Source: Providencia rustigianii DSM 4541
Lineage (GTDB): Bacteria; Pseudomonadota; Gammaproteobacteria; Enterobacterales; Enterobacteriaceae
NCBI RefSeq assembly: GCF_000156395.1
Contig: NZ_GG703820.1
Location: 288,947 to 352,946, forward strand
DNA length: 64,000 nucleotides
Direction of reading: 5' to 3'
This document shows, piece by piece, positions 9,969 to 19,291 of this stretch; position 1 is the stretch's first letter; the number at the start of each line of letters is the position of its first letter. A program made the position numbers and the translations under genes. The notes under the pieces were generated by a model that was given only the letters and a program-made list of their open reading frames with translations, ran no database searches and was not told the DNA's origin.

Positions 9969-11882
9969 TCAGTATTTCATATTCCATTCAGAAGCAGATA
10001 ACACATTCCCTTTCTCCCCTAAGAAATGCTTATAAAACAAATCATAAGACAGCACATTTTTCACATAGCCACGGGTCTCGGAGAATGGAATACTTTCTAC
10101 GAATGCAATTGCATCAATACGCCCTGCACTGTTACCTAACCAACGATTCACTCGTGATGGCCCCGCATTATAAGCCGCACTGGCTAAAATACGGTTATTA
10201 CCAAACTGTTGATAAACATCATCTAAGTAGGCAGTTCCGAGTTCAATATTCATGACTGGGTTAGTCAGTTGGCTGGTATTCACATAGTTGCTAATACCTT
10301 GCTTTTTCGCAGTATGTTTTGCTGTTGCTGGCATCAACTGCATTAAGCCCGTTGCACCCACAGGTGATTGTGCTTGAGGGTTCCATGCACTTTCTTGACG
10401 AGCAATTGCCATTGCATAACTTTTCTGGATGCTTTTATCACGAGTATAAGTATTAAATTGCTTTTCCCATGCAAGAGGGAATCGCTCTTCCAGATGATCC
10501 CACAACTTCGCCGTGATCGTGGCTTGAACGCTGAGATCTGCCCATTTATTGTTAAAGGCATAGCGCGCTAACTGCTCCTGCTGATTAGCAGACATCGAAG
10601 AGACTAAATTAATCCATTCGGAACGCGCAAGATTATCCATTTCCCAATACATCAATTCACGTACACGCTGAATTTGCGGCATATTATGAATACTTTCATC
10701 CGGTTGTACGGCTTTATTCACATACACGGGATAATCCATTTTCAGCTGCTGAGCCGCAACCATTGGATAAAAACCACGTTTTGACGTTAACTGGCGCAGT
10801 AGTGTTTCCCCTTCTGCGGTTTTACCTTGATCAATTAATGTCATCGCCTGCCAATATTGCCACTCTTCCTTATTTTTCACTTCATTAGGAAGTTGCTTCA
10901 ACCACGTTGCGACGCCCGCTTTGTCACCTTGCCCCAAGGCCAAGCGCACGCGGCGCTCTTTTAAGGTTGCTGAATTCGTTTCACGGATAGTTTCATCACG
11001 CCACATTGCCTGCTCAGGGGTTACATCCCCCATGTATTGCCATGCTACGCTATCTTTGAGTTGCTGGGTTTCTGCCATATTCATTTTCTGGGCAGAACTA
11101 ATTCCCGCTAAAGCGGCACGCGCTTCATCCGGTGATTGACGTGCAAAGCGACTAAAACCCGCTATCGTCGCTTGGCGAGTAAAATCTGTTGGTGTGAGGT
11201 TTTTGGCGAATGCCACTACCGATGCCGGATCATTTTGCAATTTAACCAACGCATCTGCGACCGTTTTATAGCTGTTCGGAAGACGCTTAGCAAGGTAAGT
11301 TGCGGTTGACGTATTTCCTTCTTTGATCGCTAAATGAATGCGCGCCAAAATCATATCGGTCGATAGGTAGCCTTCCCTTTCCCACTCATTAAATAATTTG
11401 TCGCAGGAAGCTGGCATCGAATGGCCATTGAGCCATAATTTTTCAGCACCTTGCCACGCAACTTGCTTATTTCCCGTTGCCCAATTTGCAAAATAGAAAT
11501 TACATTGCGCTTCTGCTGGTTGAGGAGCTTCAGGGCTAAATTCCAGTAATGATTTCCACTCTTGGCGACGTGCTAACTCATTCACAAAACGGTTTTTGAG
11601 TGTTTTTGCGGCAGGTAACGTCGGATAGGTATTAATGAATTCTTGAGCTTGTCTTGGGGAGATAATATCCAAATCTTGGGACAGCTCACGGTAAACCAAA
11701 TAGGGATAGAGTGGATAATCCTGTAAGGTTGGTAACAATCGTTCCACTTCATCCATTTTATTGGCATCCCAAGCGAGCTTAATCGCTTGATAACGTTCAC
11801 GTTGTGCCTGTAAAGAATCCGCCCAAACTGTTGTGGATACTAACAGCATCGTCACTGGAACTGCCACTAACCAACCTTTCAT
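9969..11882 (-). CDS. slt: Soluble lytic murein transglycosylase (Slt70)
   Basis: The 637-residue periplasmic enzyme cleaves the MurNAc-GlcNAc bond of peptidoglycan to form 1,6-anhydromuropeptides. A Sec signal peptide (MKGWLVAVPVTMLLVSTTVWA) precedes the alpha-helical superhelix that fills most of the protein. The lysozyme-like C-terminal domain has the catalytic Glu in AIARQESAWNP and the conserved GATGLMQLMPATA. The start at 11882 was chosen over 11897 because it begins the signal peptide and has a GGAG ribosome-binding site. It is divergent from nothing nearby and co-directional with trpR. Confidence 0.96.
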   Translation of the reverse strand: MKGWLVAVPVTMLLVSTTVWADSLQAQRERYQAIKLAWDANKMDEVERLLPTLQDYPLYPYLVYRELSQDLDIISPRQAQEFINTYPTLPAAKTLKNRFVNELARRQEWKSLLEFSPEAPQPAEAQCNFYFANWATGNKQVAWQGAEKLWLNGHSMPASCDKLFNEWEREGYLSTDMILARIHLAIKEGNTSTATYLAKRLPNSYKTVADALVKLQNDPASVVAFAKNLTPTDFTRQATIAGFSRFARQSPDEARAALAGISSAQKMNMAETQQLKDSVAWQYMGDVTPEQAMWRDETIRETNSATLKERRVRLALGQGDKAGVATWLKQLPNEVKNKEEWQYWQAMTLIDQGKTAEGETLLRQLTSKRGFYPMVAAQQLKMDYPVYVNKAVQPDESIHNMPQIQRVRELMYWEMDNLARSEWINLVSSMSANQQEQLARYAFNNKWADLSVQATITAKLWDHLEERFPLAWEKQFNTYTRDKSIQKSYAMAIARQESAWNPQAQSPVGATGLMQLMPATAKHTAKKQGISNYVNTSQLTNPVMNIELGTAYLDDVYQQFGNNRILASAAYNAGPSRVNRWLGNSAGRIDAIAFVESIPFSETRGYVKNVLSYDLFYKHFLGEKGNVLSASEWNMKY

Positions 11883-12090
11883 ATTTACCCGCTCCATCGC
11901 TTAAATCCTGTTAGAGATAAACCTCAAACATACCCAAAGCATCAATTACATGTATCAATAATATTAATGCTACCTAAAGTTTTCAGCCAGTGACAGTGGA
12001 GATTTCTTGAATTTATCGAGTTTACAATACTTTTACACTCATTAGTGCGGGGGGGCGGGGCGGTTGAAGGCGCTAGAAAAACCAACATCA

Positions 12091-12117
12091 TCACGCCAAC
12101 AAAATGTGTTGGCGTGA
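12091..12117 (-). terminator. Probable terminator of the orphan gene at 12173
   Basis: A perfect stem TCACGCCAACA/TGTTGGCGTGA lies 56 bp downstream of the stop codon on the minus strand. The T-rich stretch (TTGGTTTTT) follows only after a short gap, so termination strength is uncertain. Confidence 0.55.
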
Positions 12118-12172
12118 ATTATAGGGATATTTATCTGTATTCCCGTTCTAGAAATAATACCTAGATTGCTAT

Positions 12173-12754
12173 TTAGCCAAATTGAAGTTCGCCTTTATTA
12201 TACGTTAGGTTCGGAAGATGAGCCGTTGAATCAGCTCTCATGCTATTTTCACTCAATAATTTATTCAATGATTGCAGGTCTCCATATACTGAAGAAGAGT
12301 GGTGGAGATGGAGACTGACATCGACATCACATTTTGCAAACCCTTTGTCTTCTCTCACTTTTTCAATTCCATTATTTATCGTATTAAAAGCCACTAACAT
12401 TCTAATATAGTGGTCTCTATCATTAGCGTTCTTCCCCGGTTTGAATTCCCCGCGAACACTATCCGTTCCTTCATTGATAAACTGATAAACCGAATTTCGA
12501 ATCTCAAATAAATCATCAACAATTTTATCTATTTTGCTACTTAATTGATTTCGTTGTTCCTTATTCGATATTGAATAAGCATTAATCATACTATCCACTT
12601 CATTTTGTTGTGATGAATCCAATAAGTGATAAGCATTTAATTCATTCACTGTCGTTGAAGAATTAAAGCCATTGGTTTTTGTATTGCCTTGAGTGGATAC
12701 ATCGCTAAAATCAATTAAATCAGAATGACGATGAGAAATATTAGCTGAAAACAT
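12173..12754 (-). CDS. Hypothetical protein, lineage-specific orphan
   Basis: The 193-residue protein is not one I recognise. It has no signal peptide or membrane segment; it is polar, Asn/Ser-rich in the first 40 residues and appears helical in the middle (LSSKIDKIVDDLFEIRNSVYQFIN). There is one cysteine. A plausible ribosome-binding site (AAAGGAATTAAT) precedes the ATG. Base composition is more AT-rich than slt and ettA on either side, suggesting a recent or transferred gene. The general look recalls secreted effectors or toxins, but no motif supports that. Confidence 0.6.
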   Translation of the reverse strand: MFSANISHRHSDLIDFSDVSTQGNTKTNGFNSSTTVNELNAYHLLDSSQQNEVDSMINAYSISNKEQRNQLSSKIDKIVDDLFEIRNSVYQFINEGTDSVRGEFKPGKNANDRDHYIRMLVAFNTINNGIEKVREDKGFAKCDVDVSLHLHHSSSVYGDLQSLNKLLSENSMRADSTAHLPNLTYNKGELQFG

Positions 12755-13191
12755 ATTAATTCCTTTTACGCAGATTTATTTCAGTATAAAAACACAATGA
12801 TAAGTAAATGAGTCCATATTTTTATAACGCTAATAAACCATGCTTAAAACATGCTATTTATCCCGTTATCGCTCCCATCTTAAACGAGTTAATGATTACT
12901 AAATTGCACGAAACGCCATCCTTTGCGTCATAAACAATCTCATGGTTTGATCGCAACAACAGACAAAATTTTGATCGATATGGCACTCTCATATGGGAAA
13001 TTATTGACTTAGGTACAAGAACAATTACAGTTAGGCACAAATGATTTTACTGTCTATGGGAATTCCCCCTCTGAGCACATAAGTTGCCAGGTTGAAGTAC
13101 TAAAATGCTAAAGTTAGCGATAAATGTCCCTGATATGTCTCATAGATGAAAAATATTTAATTTTTTCTTATAAAACAAAAGGTAAGATAAA
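12755..13191. other. AT-rich intergenic region upstream of ettA
   Basis: No intact gene is visible. On the plus strand a coding-like segment runs from the ATG at 12892 to a TGA at 13042, broken by one in-frame TAA at 12931. Its second part reads SWFDRNNRQNFDRYG and continues LIWEIIDLGTRTI. It may be a decayed gene fragment. The ettA promoter probably lies near 13100-13180. Confidence 0.4.
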
Positions 13192-14859
13192 TTGGCTCAA
13201 TACGTCTACAGCATGTATCGAGTGGGAAAAATTGTTCCACCGAAACGTCATATTTTAAAAAACATCTCTCTGAGCTTCTTTCCTGGAGCTAAAATTGGTG
13301 TTTTAGGTCTTAACGGTGCTGGTAAATCCACCTTACTGCGCATTATGGCGGGTATTGATACGGATATTGAAGGGGAAGCACGTCCTCAGCCAGGCATTAA
13401 AATTGGTTATCTGCCACAAGAACCAAAACTGAACCTTGAGCACACTGTACGTGAAGCGGTTGAAGAAGCCGTAGGTGAAGTGAAACAAGCATTAAACCGT
13501 CTTGATGAGGTTTATGCTCTGTATGCCGATCCTGATGCGGATTTTGATAAATTAGCCAAAGAGCAAGGTGAGCTAGAAGCAATTATCGCCGCTCATGATG
13601 GCCATAATTTGGATAACCAACTTGAGCGTGCCGCGGATGCATTACGCTTACCAGCTTGGGATGCCAAAATTGAAAACCTCTCTGGTGGTGAACGCCGCCG
13701 AGTGGCAATTTGCCGCCTACTGTTAGAAAAACCTGACATGTTGCTACTCGATGAACCGACTAACCACTTGGATGCTGAATCCGTCGCTTGGTTAGAGCGC
13801 TTCCTGCATGACTACGAGGGCACCGTTGTGGCAATTACCCATGACCGTTACTTCCTCGATAACGTCGCAGGCTGGATCCTCGAACTTGACCGTGGTGAAG
13901 GTATTCCTTGGGAAGGTAACTACTCTTCTTGGTTGGAACAAAAAGATGAGCGTCTGGCGCAAGAAGCGTCAACTGAAGCTGCTCGTCGTAAATCCATCGA
14001 GAAAGAACTTGAGTGGATCCGTCAAAATCCTAAAGGCCGCCAATCGAAAGGTAAAGCGCGTCTGGCTCGCTTTGAAGAACTTAACAGCGTCGAATACCAA
14101 AAACGTAACGAAACCAGCGAGCTGTTTATTCCACCTGGACCACGTCTGGGTGACAAAGTACTCGAAATTGAAAACCTGAGTAAATCTTATGGGGATCGTG
14201 TACTGATCGACAACCTGAGCTTCTCGATCCCGAAAGGGGCGATCGTGGGGATCATCGGTCCGAACGGTGCGGGTAAATCAACCCTATTCCGCATGATTTC
14301 AGGTCAAGAACAACCGGATTCTGGCTCAATCACGTTGGGTGATACCGTGAAGATTGCTTCCGTGGATCAGTTCCGTGATGCGATGGATGATAGCAAAACT
14401 GTATGGGAAGAGATTTCCAATGGTCAAGATATCATGCGTATCGGTAACTTTGAGATCCCAAGCCGTGCTTATGTTGGTCGCTTTAACTTTAAAGGCATTG
14501 ACCAAGGTAAACGTGTCGGTGAGCTATCTGGTGGTGAGCGTGGTCGTTTACATCTGGCAAAACTGCTGCAAGTTGGCGGTAACATGCTGCTCCTCGATGA
14601 ACCAACCAATGACCTTGATGTTGAAACTTTACGCGCACTGGAAAACGCCCTGTTAGAATTCCCAGGCTGTGCAATGGTTATTTCCCATGACCGTTGGTTC
14701 CTTGACCGTATCGCGACTCACATCATCGATTACCAAGATGAAGGCAACATTACCTTCTTCGAAGGTAACTTCTCTGAGTACGAAGATTACAAGAAACGTA
14801 CTTTAGGTGCTGATGCGTTGCAACCACATCGTATCAAGTATAAAAAGATGACTAAATAG
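13192..14859 (+). CDS. ettA: Energy-dependent translational throttle protein EttA
   Basis: This 555-residue ABC-F protein binds the ribosomal E site and gates entry into elongation according to ATP/ADP level. It has two ABC domains with Walker A motifs (GLNGAGKST near residue 39, GPNGAGKST near 357), two LSGGERxR signatures and Walker B LLLDEPTNHLD and LLLDEPTNDLD. The linker includes the P-site tRNA interaction region (about 240-300). There are no membrane segments. The start is TTG, supported by an AAGGTAAG ribosome-binding site and the family N-terminus MAQ-VY; no in-frame ATG lies nearby. Confidence 0.97.
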   Translation: MAQYVYSMYRVGKIVPPKRHILKNISLSFFPGAKIGVLGLNGAGKSTLLRIMAGIDTDIEGEARPQPGIKIGYLPQEPKLNLEHTVREAVEEAVGEVKQALNRLDEVYALYADPDADFDKLAKEQGELEAIIAAHDGHNLDNQLERAADALRLPAWDAKIENLSGGERRRVAICRLLLEKPDMLLLDEPTNHLDAESVAWLERFLHDYEGTVVAITHDRYFLDNVAGWILELDRGEGIPWEGNYSSWLEQKDERLAQEASTEAARRKSIEKELEWIRQNPKGRQSKGKARLARFEELNSVEYQKRNETSELFIPPGPRLGDKVLEIENLSKSYGDRVLIDNLSFSIPKGAIVGIIGPNGAGKSTLFRMISGQEQPDSGSITLGDTVKIASVDQFRDAMDDSKTVWEEISNGQDIMRIGNFEIPSRAYVGRFNFKGIDQGKRVGELSGGERGRLHLAKLLQVGGNMLLLDEPTNDLDVETLRALENALLEFPGCAMVISHDRWFLDRIATHIIDYQDEGNITFFEGNFSEYEDYKKRTLGADALQPHRIKYKKMTK

Positions 14860-14874
14860 TCCCTTTTTATGATC

Positions 14875-14906
14875 AAAAAACGGCACCTTTGGGTGCCGTT
14901 TTTTTA
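14875..14906. terminator. Terminator between ettA and nadR
   Basis: The stem AACGGCACC/GGTGCCGTT with T7 on the plus strand and A6 on the other flank lies between two convergent genes. Confidence 0.88.
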
Positions 14907-14907
14907 A

Positions 14908-16146
14908 TTACATTGAGTTATCTAGCATCAGTAATTGCTGAACTAACGAAACACACTCTAAGAAACGTGAGTCATAGTCTGAGGATTCCACATGGACAAA
15001 ATCAATACTGTTTTTCTTCAGCATCTCAATCAATAAAGTTTGAAACTCCATGCGGTCTTTATCACTGCCTAAACTACGTAACCCATCCGCCACCCACGGC
15101 GTATTATTCTCCAGCACAATCACCAAATCAAAACGATACTCGTCAATCAATGCCTGCACGAAAGGGTGCTCTTTACCCTCATAACGCAGACAAAATGCTT
15201 GAGTGGTGACAAAATCCGTATCAATGAAGGCCACTTTGTTCGCATACTTCACTGCAAAATCAATATACTGGGCATGCCCTAACGCAATTTTATCGTAATC
15301 AGAATATTGCAGCGCCATCTCATCACCACCCAAATGGCTGAAGACATAATCGCGCCCATACTCCCACGCACTGGTAGTATTAAAAATATTCGCCAGCTTA
15401 TTCACTAGCGTTGATTTCCCGCTAGATTCGCCACCTAAAATTGCCACTTTACGTACAAAGAAAGGCTTCACTTCGGTTGGAATATATTCCCAATAACGGA
15501 ATGGCGCCTGACGAATTTGATTTCCACTGATATTCATAAAGGTGCGTTCAGGATCAATCAAGATAGTTTCGATCCCAAGGTGTTTTTTATAACGTTGAAC
15601 ATCATTTGACTCACCAGAATAGATAAAGCTAGGATGAATATTGTGCTTTTTCATAAAGCCTTTCATTCCTTCGCTCCACACTTCCCAACCGTGAGGATAA
15701 GGCTCAATTCCTTGCTCATCAAATGAGTGAATATGAATATTTTTTTGATACTTAAAGGTTTGTAGCAACCAGCGCAGTCGGTCACTCACGGTAGGCTGTT
15801 GAGACATGGAGCTATTCACAAATAGCTCTTTATCGCGAGGCTCGTCGTGACATAAAATTACATGCAGCTCATCAACTTGGCTACAAGCTCGCTGAATCAA
15901 ATAAATGTGCCCCGTATGTAACGGATAAAATTTACCGAATACCACGCCAATCGTTTTTTGTTGGATGGGATACTCCAAGCCTAAGAAGCGATGAAGTGCA
16001 GCAATTTTTTGAGCACTCGGACTTTTGATTTTGTCATTAATTAACTGGCTGAGATACCCTTTGGTCATCTCTGTTGCATCAGCTACTTGCTGTAATGTAT
16101 AACCAGCACCCTTGATGGCACTTTTTAGATACTCAAATTCAGCCAT
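14908..16146 (-). CDS. nadR: Trifunctional NAD regulator / NMN adenylyltransferase / ribosylnicotinamide kinase
   Basis: The 412-residue protein joins three domains: an N-terminal helix-turn-helix (about 5-58, with TLQQVADATEMTKGYLSQL) that represses NAD synthesis genes; a nucleotidyltransferase domain with GKFYPLHTGHIYL near residue 70; and a C-terminal kinase with P-loop GGESSGKSTLV near residue 238. It salvages nicotinamide riboside and senses NAD. Length and order match the E. coli protein (410 residues). It is co-directional with radA, 124 bp downstream of it. Confidence 0.96.
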   Translation of the reverse strand: MAEFEYLKSAIKGAGYTLQQVADATEMTKGYLSQLINDKIKSPSAQKIAALHRFLGLEYPIQQKTIGVVFGKFYPLHTGHIYLIQRACSQVDELHVILCHDEPRDKELFVNSSMSQQPTVSDRLRWLLQTFKYQKNIHIHSFDEQGIEPYPHGWEVWSEGMKGFMKKHNIHPSFIYSGESNDVQRYKKHLGIETILIDPERTFMNISGNQIRQAPFRYWEYIPTEVKPFFVRKVAILGGESSGKSTLVNKLANIFNTTSAWEYGRDYVFSHLGGDEMALQYSDYDKIALGHAQYIDFAVKYANKVAFIDTDFVTTQAFCLRYEGKEHPFVQALIDEYRFDLVIVLENNTPWVADGLRSLGSDKDRMEFQTLLIEMLKKNSIDFVHVESSDYDSRFLECVSLVQQLLMLDNSM

Positions 16147-16270
16147 ATTATTTGTCCTTTCGCTTTTATTCCCTTTTTAACAGAGAATCTTTTCTCTCGC
16201 TATCGCATCATTATCTAAATGATCCGTGTTGTCGCTAGGCGCAAGCAACAGCGCGGAGCATGACGATAAT

Positions 16271-17653
16271 TTAGAGCTCATCGAGAATACTTAACGCATC
16301 CGCCAACTTCTTCACCCCATACACTTTCATATCAGCCGGTAATTTTTTTGGCATATTGGCATGGGGAACGATAGCGCGTTTGAAACCATGTTTTGCCGCT
16401 TCTGAAATACGTTCTTGCCCACTCGGTACAGGGCGGATTTCCCCTGCCAGTCCAACTTCACCAAACACCACTAAATCGCGAGGTAAAGGACGATCTCGGA
16501 AACTCGACACTAAAGATAATAGCAACGCAAGGTCAGCACTGGTTTCCGTCACTTTGACGCCACCGACCACATTCACAAACACATCTTGGTCAGACATTTG
16601 TAGCCCGCCATGGCGATGCAGCACCGCCAGCAAAATAGCCAAACGGTTTTGTTCTAAACCGACGGCAACACGGCGTGGATTGGACATCATAGAGTGGTCG
16701 ACAAGGGCTTGAATTTCGACCAGTAATGGGCGCGTACCTTCCCACACCACCATCACCGAGCTACCAGACGTCACTTCATCTCCACGACTTAAAAAGATAG
16801 CGGATGGGTTGCTGACCTCTTTTAAGCCTTGTTCGGTCATGGCAAATACGCCCAGCTCATTGACGGCACCAAAGCGGTTTTTGTGGCTGCGTAAGGTACG
16901 AAAACGGTTATCCGCATCACCATCGAGCATAATCGAACAGTCAATGCAGTGTTCAAGGACTTTAGGTCCCGCCAGTGAGCCATCTTTGGTGACATGACCG
17001 ACCATGATGATCGCCACGCCGCGAGTTTTGGCAAAGCGAGTCAGATAGGCGGCGGTTTCACGCACTTGCGCGACGCTACCCGGCGAGGATTGGATATCCG
17101 CCATATGCATGACCTGAATGGAGTCGATCACCATCAATTTAGGCTGTTCTTGCTCGGCAGTCAGGCAGATTTGTTCAATACTGGTTTCCGACAACATATT
17201 CAGTGAATCTGTCGGTAACCCTAAACGGTGAGCACGCATCGCGACTTGCTGTAGGGATTCCTCCCCAGTCACATACAGGGTTTTCATTCCTCGGGATAGC
17301 AAGCACATAGTTTGCAGCAATAGGGTACTTTTACCTGCCCCCGGGCTTCCCCCGATCAAAATTGCACTTCCCGGTACTACCCCTCCTCCCAACACGCGGT
17401 CAAACTCTTTAAATCCGGTGGTAAAACGCGGCAGTTCTTCGAGGCTAATTTCAGACAGTTTTTGGACTTTACTGACGCCAGCCGCATTTCCTGCATACCC
17501 CGTCAGCCTATCTGTACGAGCCGCCGCCGTCGATGCCAAGCGCACTTCCGTAATGGTATTCCATGCATTACAGGCACTACACTGCCCTTGCCAGCGCGGA
17601 TAATCCGCCCCACACTCATTACACACAAATGCCCTTTTTGCACCTTTCGCCAC
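16271..17653 (-). CDS. radA: DNA repair protein RadA (Sms)
   Basis: This 460-residue RecA-like branch-migration helicase helps extend heteroduplex in recombination. It has the N-terminal C4 zinc finger (CNECGADYPRWQGQCSACNAW), Walker A GGSPGAGKST near residue 100, the RadA motif KNRFGAVNELGVF and a C-terminal Lon-like domain (about 290-455, including VGLAGEIRPVPSGQERI). The start is GTG, with GGAG five bases upstream and the family N-terminus MAKG-KRAFVC. In E. coli it follows serB in one operon; here a repeat array separates them. Confidence 0.96.
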   Translation of the reverse strand: MAKGAKRAFVCNECGADYPRWQGQCSACNAWNTITEVRLASTAAARTDRLTGYAGNAAGVSKVQKLSEISLEELPRFTTGFKEFDRVLGGGVVPGSAILIGGSPGAGKSTLLLQTMCLLSRGMKTLYVTGEESLQQVAMRAHRLGLPTDSLNMLSETSIEQICLTAEQEQPKLMVIDSIQVMHMADIQSSPGSVAQVRETAAYLTRFAKTRGVAIIMVGHVTKDGSLAGPKVLEHCIDCSIMLDGDADNRFRTLRSHKNRFGAVNELGVFAMTEQGLKEVSNPSAIFLSRGDEVTSGSSVMVVWEGTRPLLVEIQALVDHSMMSNPRRVAVGLEQNRLAILLAVLHRHGGLQMSDQDVFVNVVGGVKVTETSADLALLLSLVSSFRDRPLPRDLVVFGEVGLAGEIRPVPSGQERISEAAKHGFKRAIVPHANMPKKLPADMKVYGVKKLADALSILDEL

Positions 17654-17721
17654 AGCAACTCCTTAATCACCCAATAAAAATATTTAGCGCTTTATTTTTA
17701 AATCTTTAATTCTTTGACTTT

Positions 17722-18154
17722 TAACTTCTACAAATTTTCTAAATAGTTCACGTTACGACTAGGCGGCAAGTGAGGATATTCCTAGGAGCATACACAAGTA
17801 TGTGACTAGGATAACCGAAAGAAGCCAACACCCCTACAATCCGAAATATGACGAAAACTCTTTAGTTTTTAACTTCTACAAATTTTCTAAATAGTTCACG
17901 TTACGACTAGGCGGCAAGTGAGGATATTCCTAGGAGCATACATAAGTATGTGACTAGGATAGCCGAAAGAAGCCAACACCCCTACAATCCGAAATATGAC
18001 GAAAACTCTTTAGTTTTTAACTTCTACAAATTTTCTAAATAGTTCGGCGTTGTAGGTAGGCGGCAATTGAGGATATTCCTAGGAGCATACATAAGTATGT
18101 GACTAGGATAGCCGAAAGAAGCCAACACCCCTACAATCCGAAATATGACGAAAA
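17722..18154. repeat. Threefold tandem array of ERIC-type elements
   Basis: Three copies of a 148-bp unit stand head to tail (about 17722-17869, 17870-18017, 18018-18154). The first two differ at only a few positions; the third diverges in the segment after AGTTC. Each unit contains AGGCGGCAAGTGAGG, a central hairpin CTAGGAGCATACATAAGTATGTGACTAG, GCCAACACCCCTACAAT and the end TATGACGAAAA, which correspond to the enterobacterial ERIC (IRU) consensus. The third copy ends directly at the serB stop codon. ERIC elements usually occur singly, so a triple array is unusual. It separates serB from radA. Confidence 0.85.
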
Positions 18155-19132
18155 TTAGCGTTCCTCGTGCTTGAGCCCCCCGCTCAGGACACACAAAACC
18201 CCCATGAGATCCGCATGCTTAATCCCCACTTTCGCCCTCGCATACACTTTCGGCTTCGCATGATACGCAATTCCCAACCCTGCTTTTCTGAGCATTTTGA
18301 GGTCGTTTGCTCCATCACCAATAGCCACAGTCTGTTCCAGTGGAATGTCTAATTTTTCAGCCAGTTTTACGAGGGTTTGTGCTTTGTATTTGGCATCCAC
18401 GATAGGGCCTTTAACTTTCCCCGTCAGTTTGCCATTTTTCACTTCGAGTTGATTAGCCACGGCCGCGACCAGCTTTAAGCGTTGGCGCAAATTATCCGCG
18501 AAGAAAGTGAAGCCACCGGACGCAATCGCAATATGCCAATCCATCGCTTGGAGTTTGCGAACCAAGCTGGTCAATCCGGGCATCAGTGGCAAGGTTTCAA
18601 GGACTTGATCGAGGATTGCAGCATCTGCACCTTCGAGAAGTGCAACACGAGCACGCAGACTTTCTGTAAAGTCTAGCTCACCTTGCATCGCCCGCTCAGT
18701 CACTTCAGAAACTTGTTCACCCACACCGACTAATCGAGCAATTTCATCAATACACTCGATTTGGATCGCCGTAGAATCCATATCCATCAGCAAGATCCCA
18801 GGAGATCGTAAACGCGGAATTTTACCTAATGGCACCACATCCAATTGACTATCATCGGCAAGTTTTTTAATTCTAGGAGTAATGCTGCCGGCGATGCGGA
18901 CAACTTGATAGTCATCAATGCGCCAAGAAGAGACGATCACAATAGCGATCCCTAAACGCTGCTGGAAATCACTGATCCGGGCTTTATCTAAACCACGGCC
19001 ATATAATAACCACCCTGTGTCCCCTGCACGATAATCTAATGGCATCACTTCTTCACCACTTAGTGAAAGTGGTAAACCCGGCCATTTCTGGATTTCATCG
19101 GGCAGATAACAATAGGTCAAACTCGTTGACAT
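18155..19132 (-). CDS. serB: Phosphoserine phosphatase
   Basis: This 325-residue HAD-family enzyme dephosphorylates phosphoserine in the last step of serine synthesis. The nucleophile motif MDMDSTAIQIECIDE is near residue 108, with GGFTFF, the lysine and GDGANDL (Mg binding, near residue 260) motifs following in order. The N-terminal 90 residues are the enterobacterial extension. The open frame begins at 19159, but the ATG at 19132 has a GGAG site and fits the family length of 322. It is divergent from smp. Confidence 0.96.
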   Translation of the reverse strand: MSTSLTYCYLPDEIQKWPGLPLSLSGEEVMPLDYRAGDTGWLLYGRGLDKARISDFQQRLGIAIVIVSSWRIDDYQVVRIAGSITPRIKKLADDSQLDVVPLGKIPRLRSPGILLMDMDSTAIQIECIDEIARLVGVGEQVSEVTERAMQGELDFTESLRARVALLEGADAAILDQVLETLPLMPGLTSLVRKLQAMDWHIAIASGGFTFFADNLRQRLKLVAAVANQLEVKNGKLTGKVKGPIVDAKYKAQTLVKLAEKLDIPLEQTVAIGDGANDLKMLRKAGLGIAYHAKPKVYARAKVGIKHADLMGVLCVLSGGLKHEER

Positions 19133-19291
19133 GAAAATTAGCTCCTGTAGTGGATACAAACTTTTGTGGGCACAACCTTTTTTTTGTAATGTATACCCTG
19201 AATAAAATTACTATACTTAGATTTTCCAGCACGTTATCGTTTTGCTATTCACGCCATTGCGGTCAAACAGACAAAGAGCACCATTAATCTT

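Noticed and set aside
12858..13040. A 60-codon minus-strand frame upstream of ettA
   Set aside because: It has no ribosome-binding site or recognisable content; the plus-strand remnant in the same place is a better explanation.
16205..16262. Possible short internally deleted ERIC copy between radA and nadR
   Set aside because: CTAGGCGCAAG and CATGACGATAAT resemble ERIC ends, but the hairpin core is missing and similarity is too short to call.
17654..18154. A CRISPR array in the serB-radA interval
   Set aside because: The repeats are 148 bp and contiguous, with no short repeats and unique spacers, and no cas genes are nearby; the units match ERIC.
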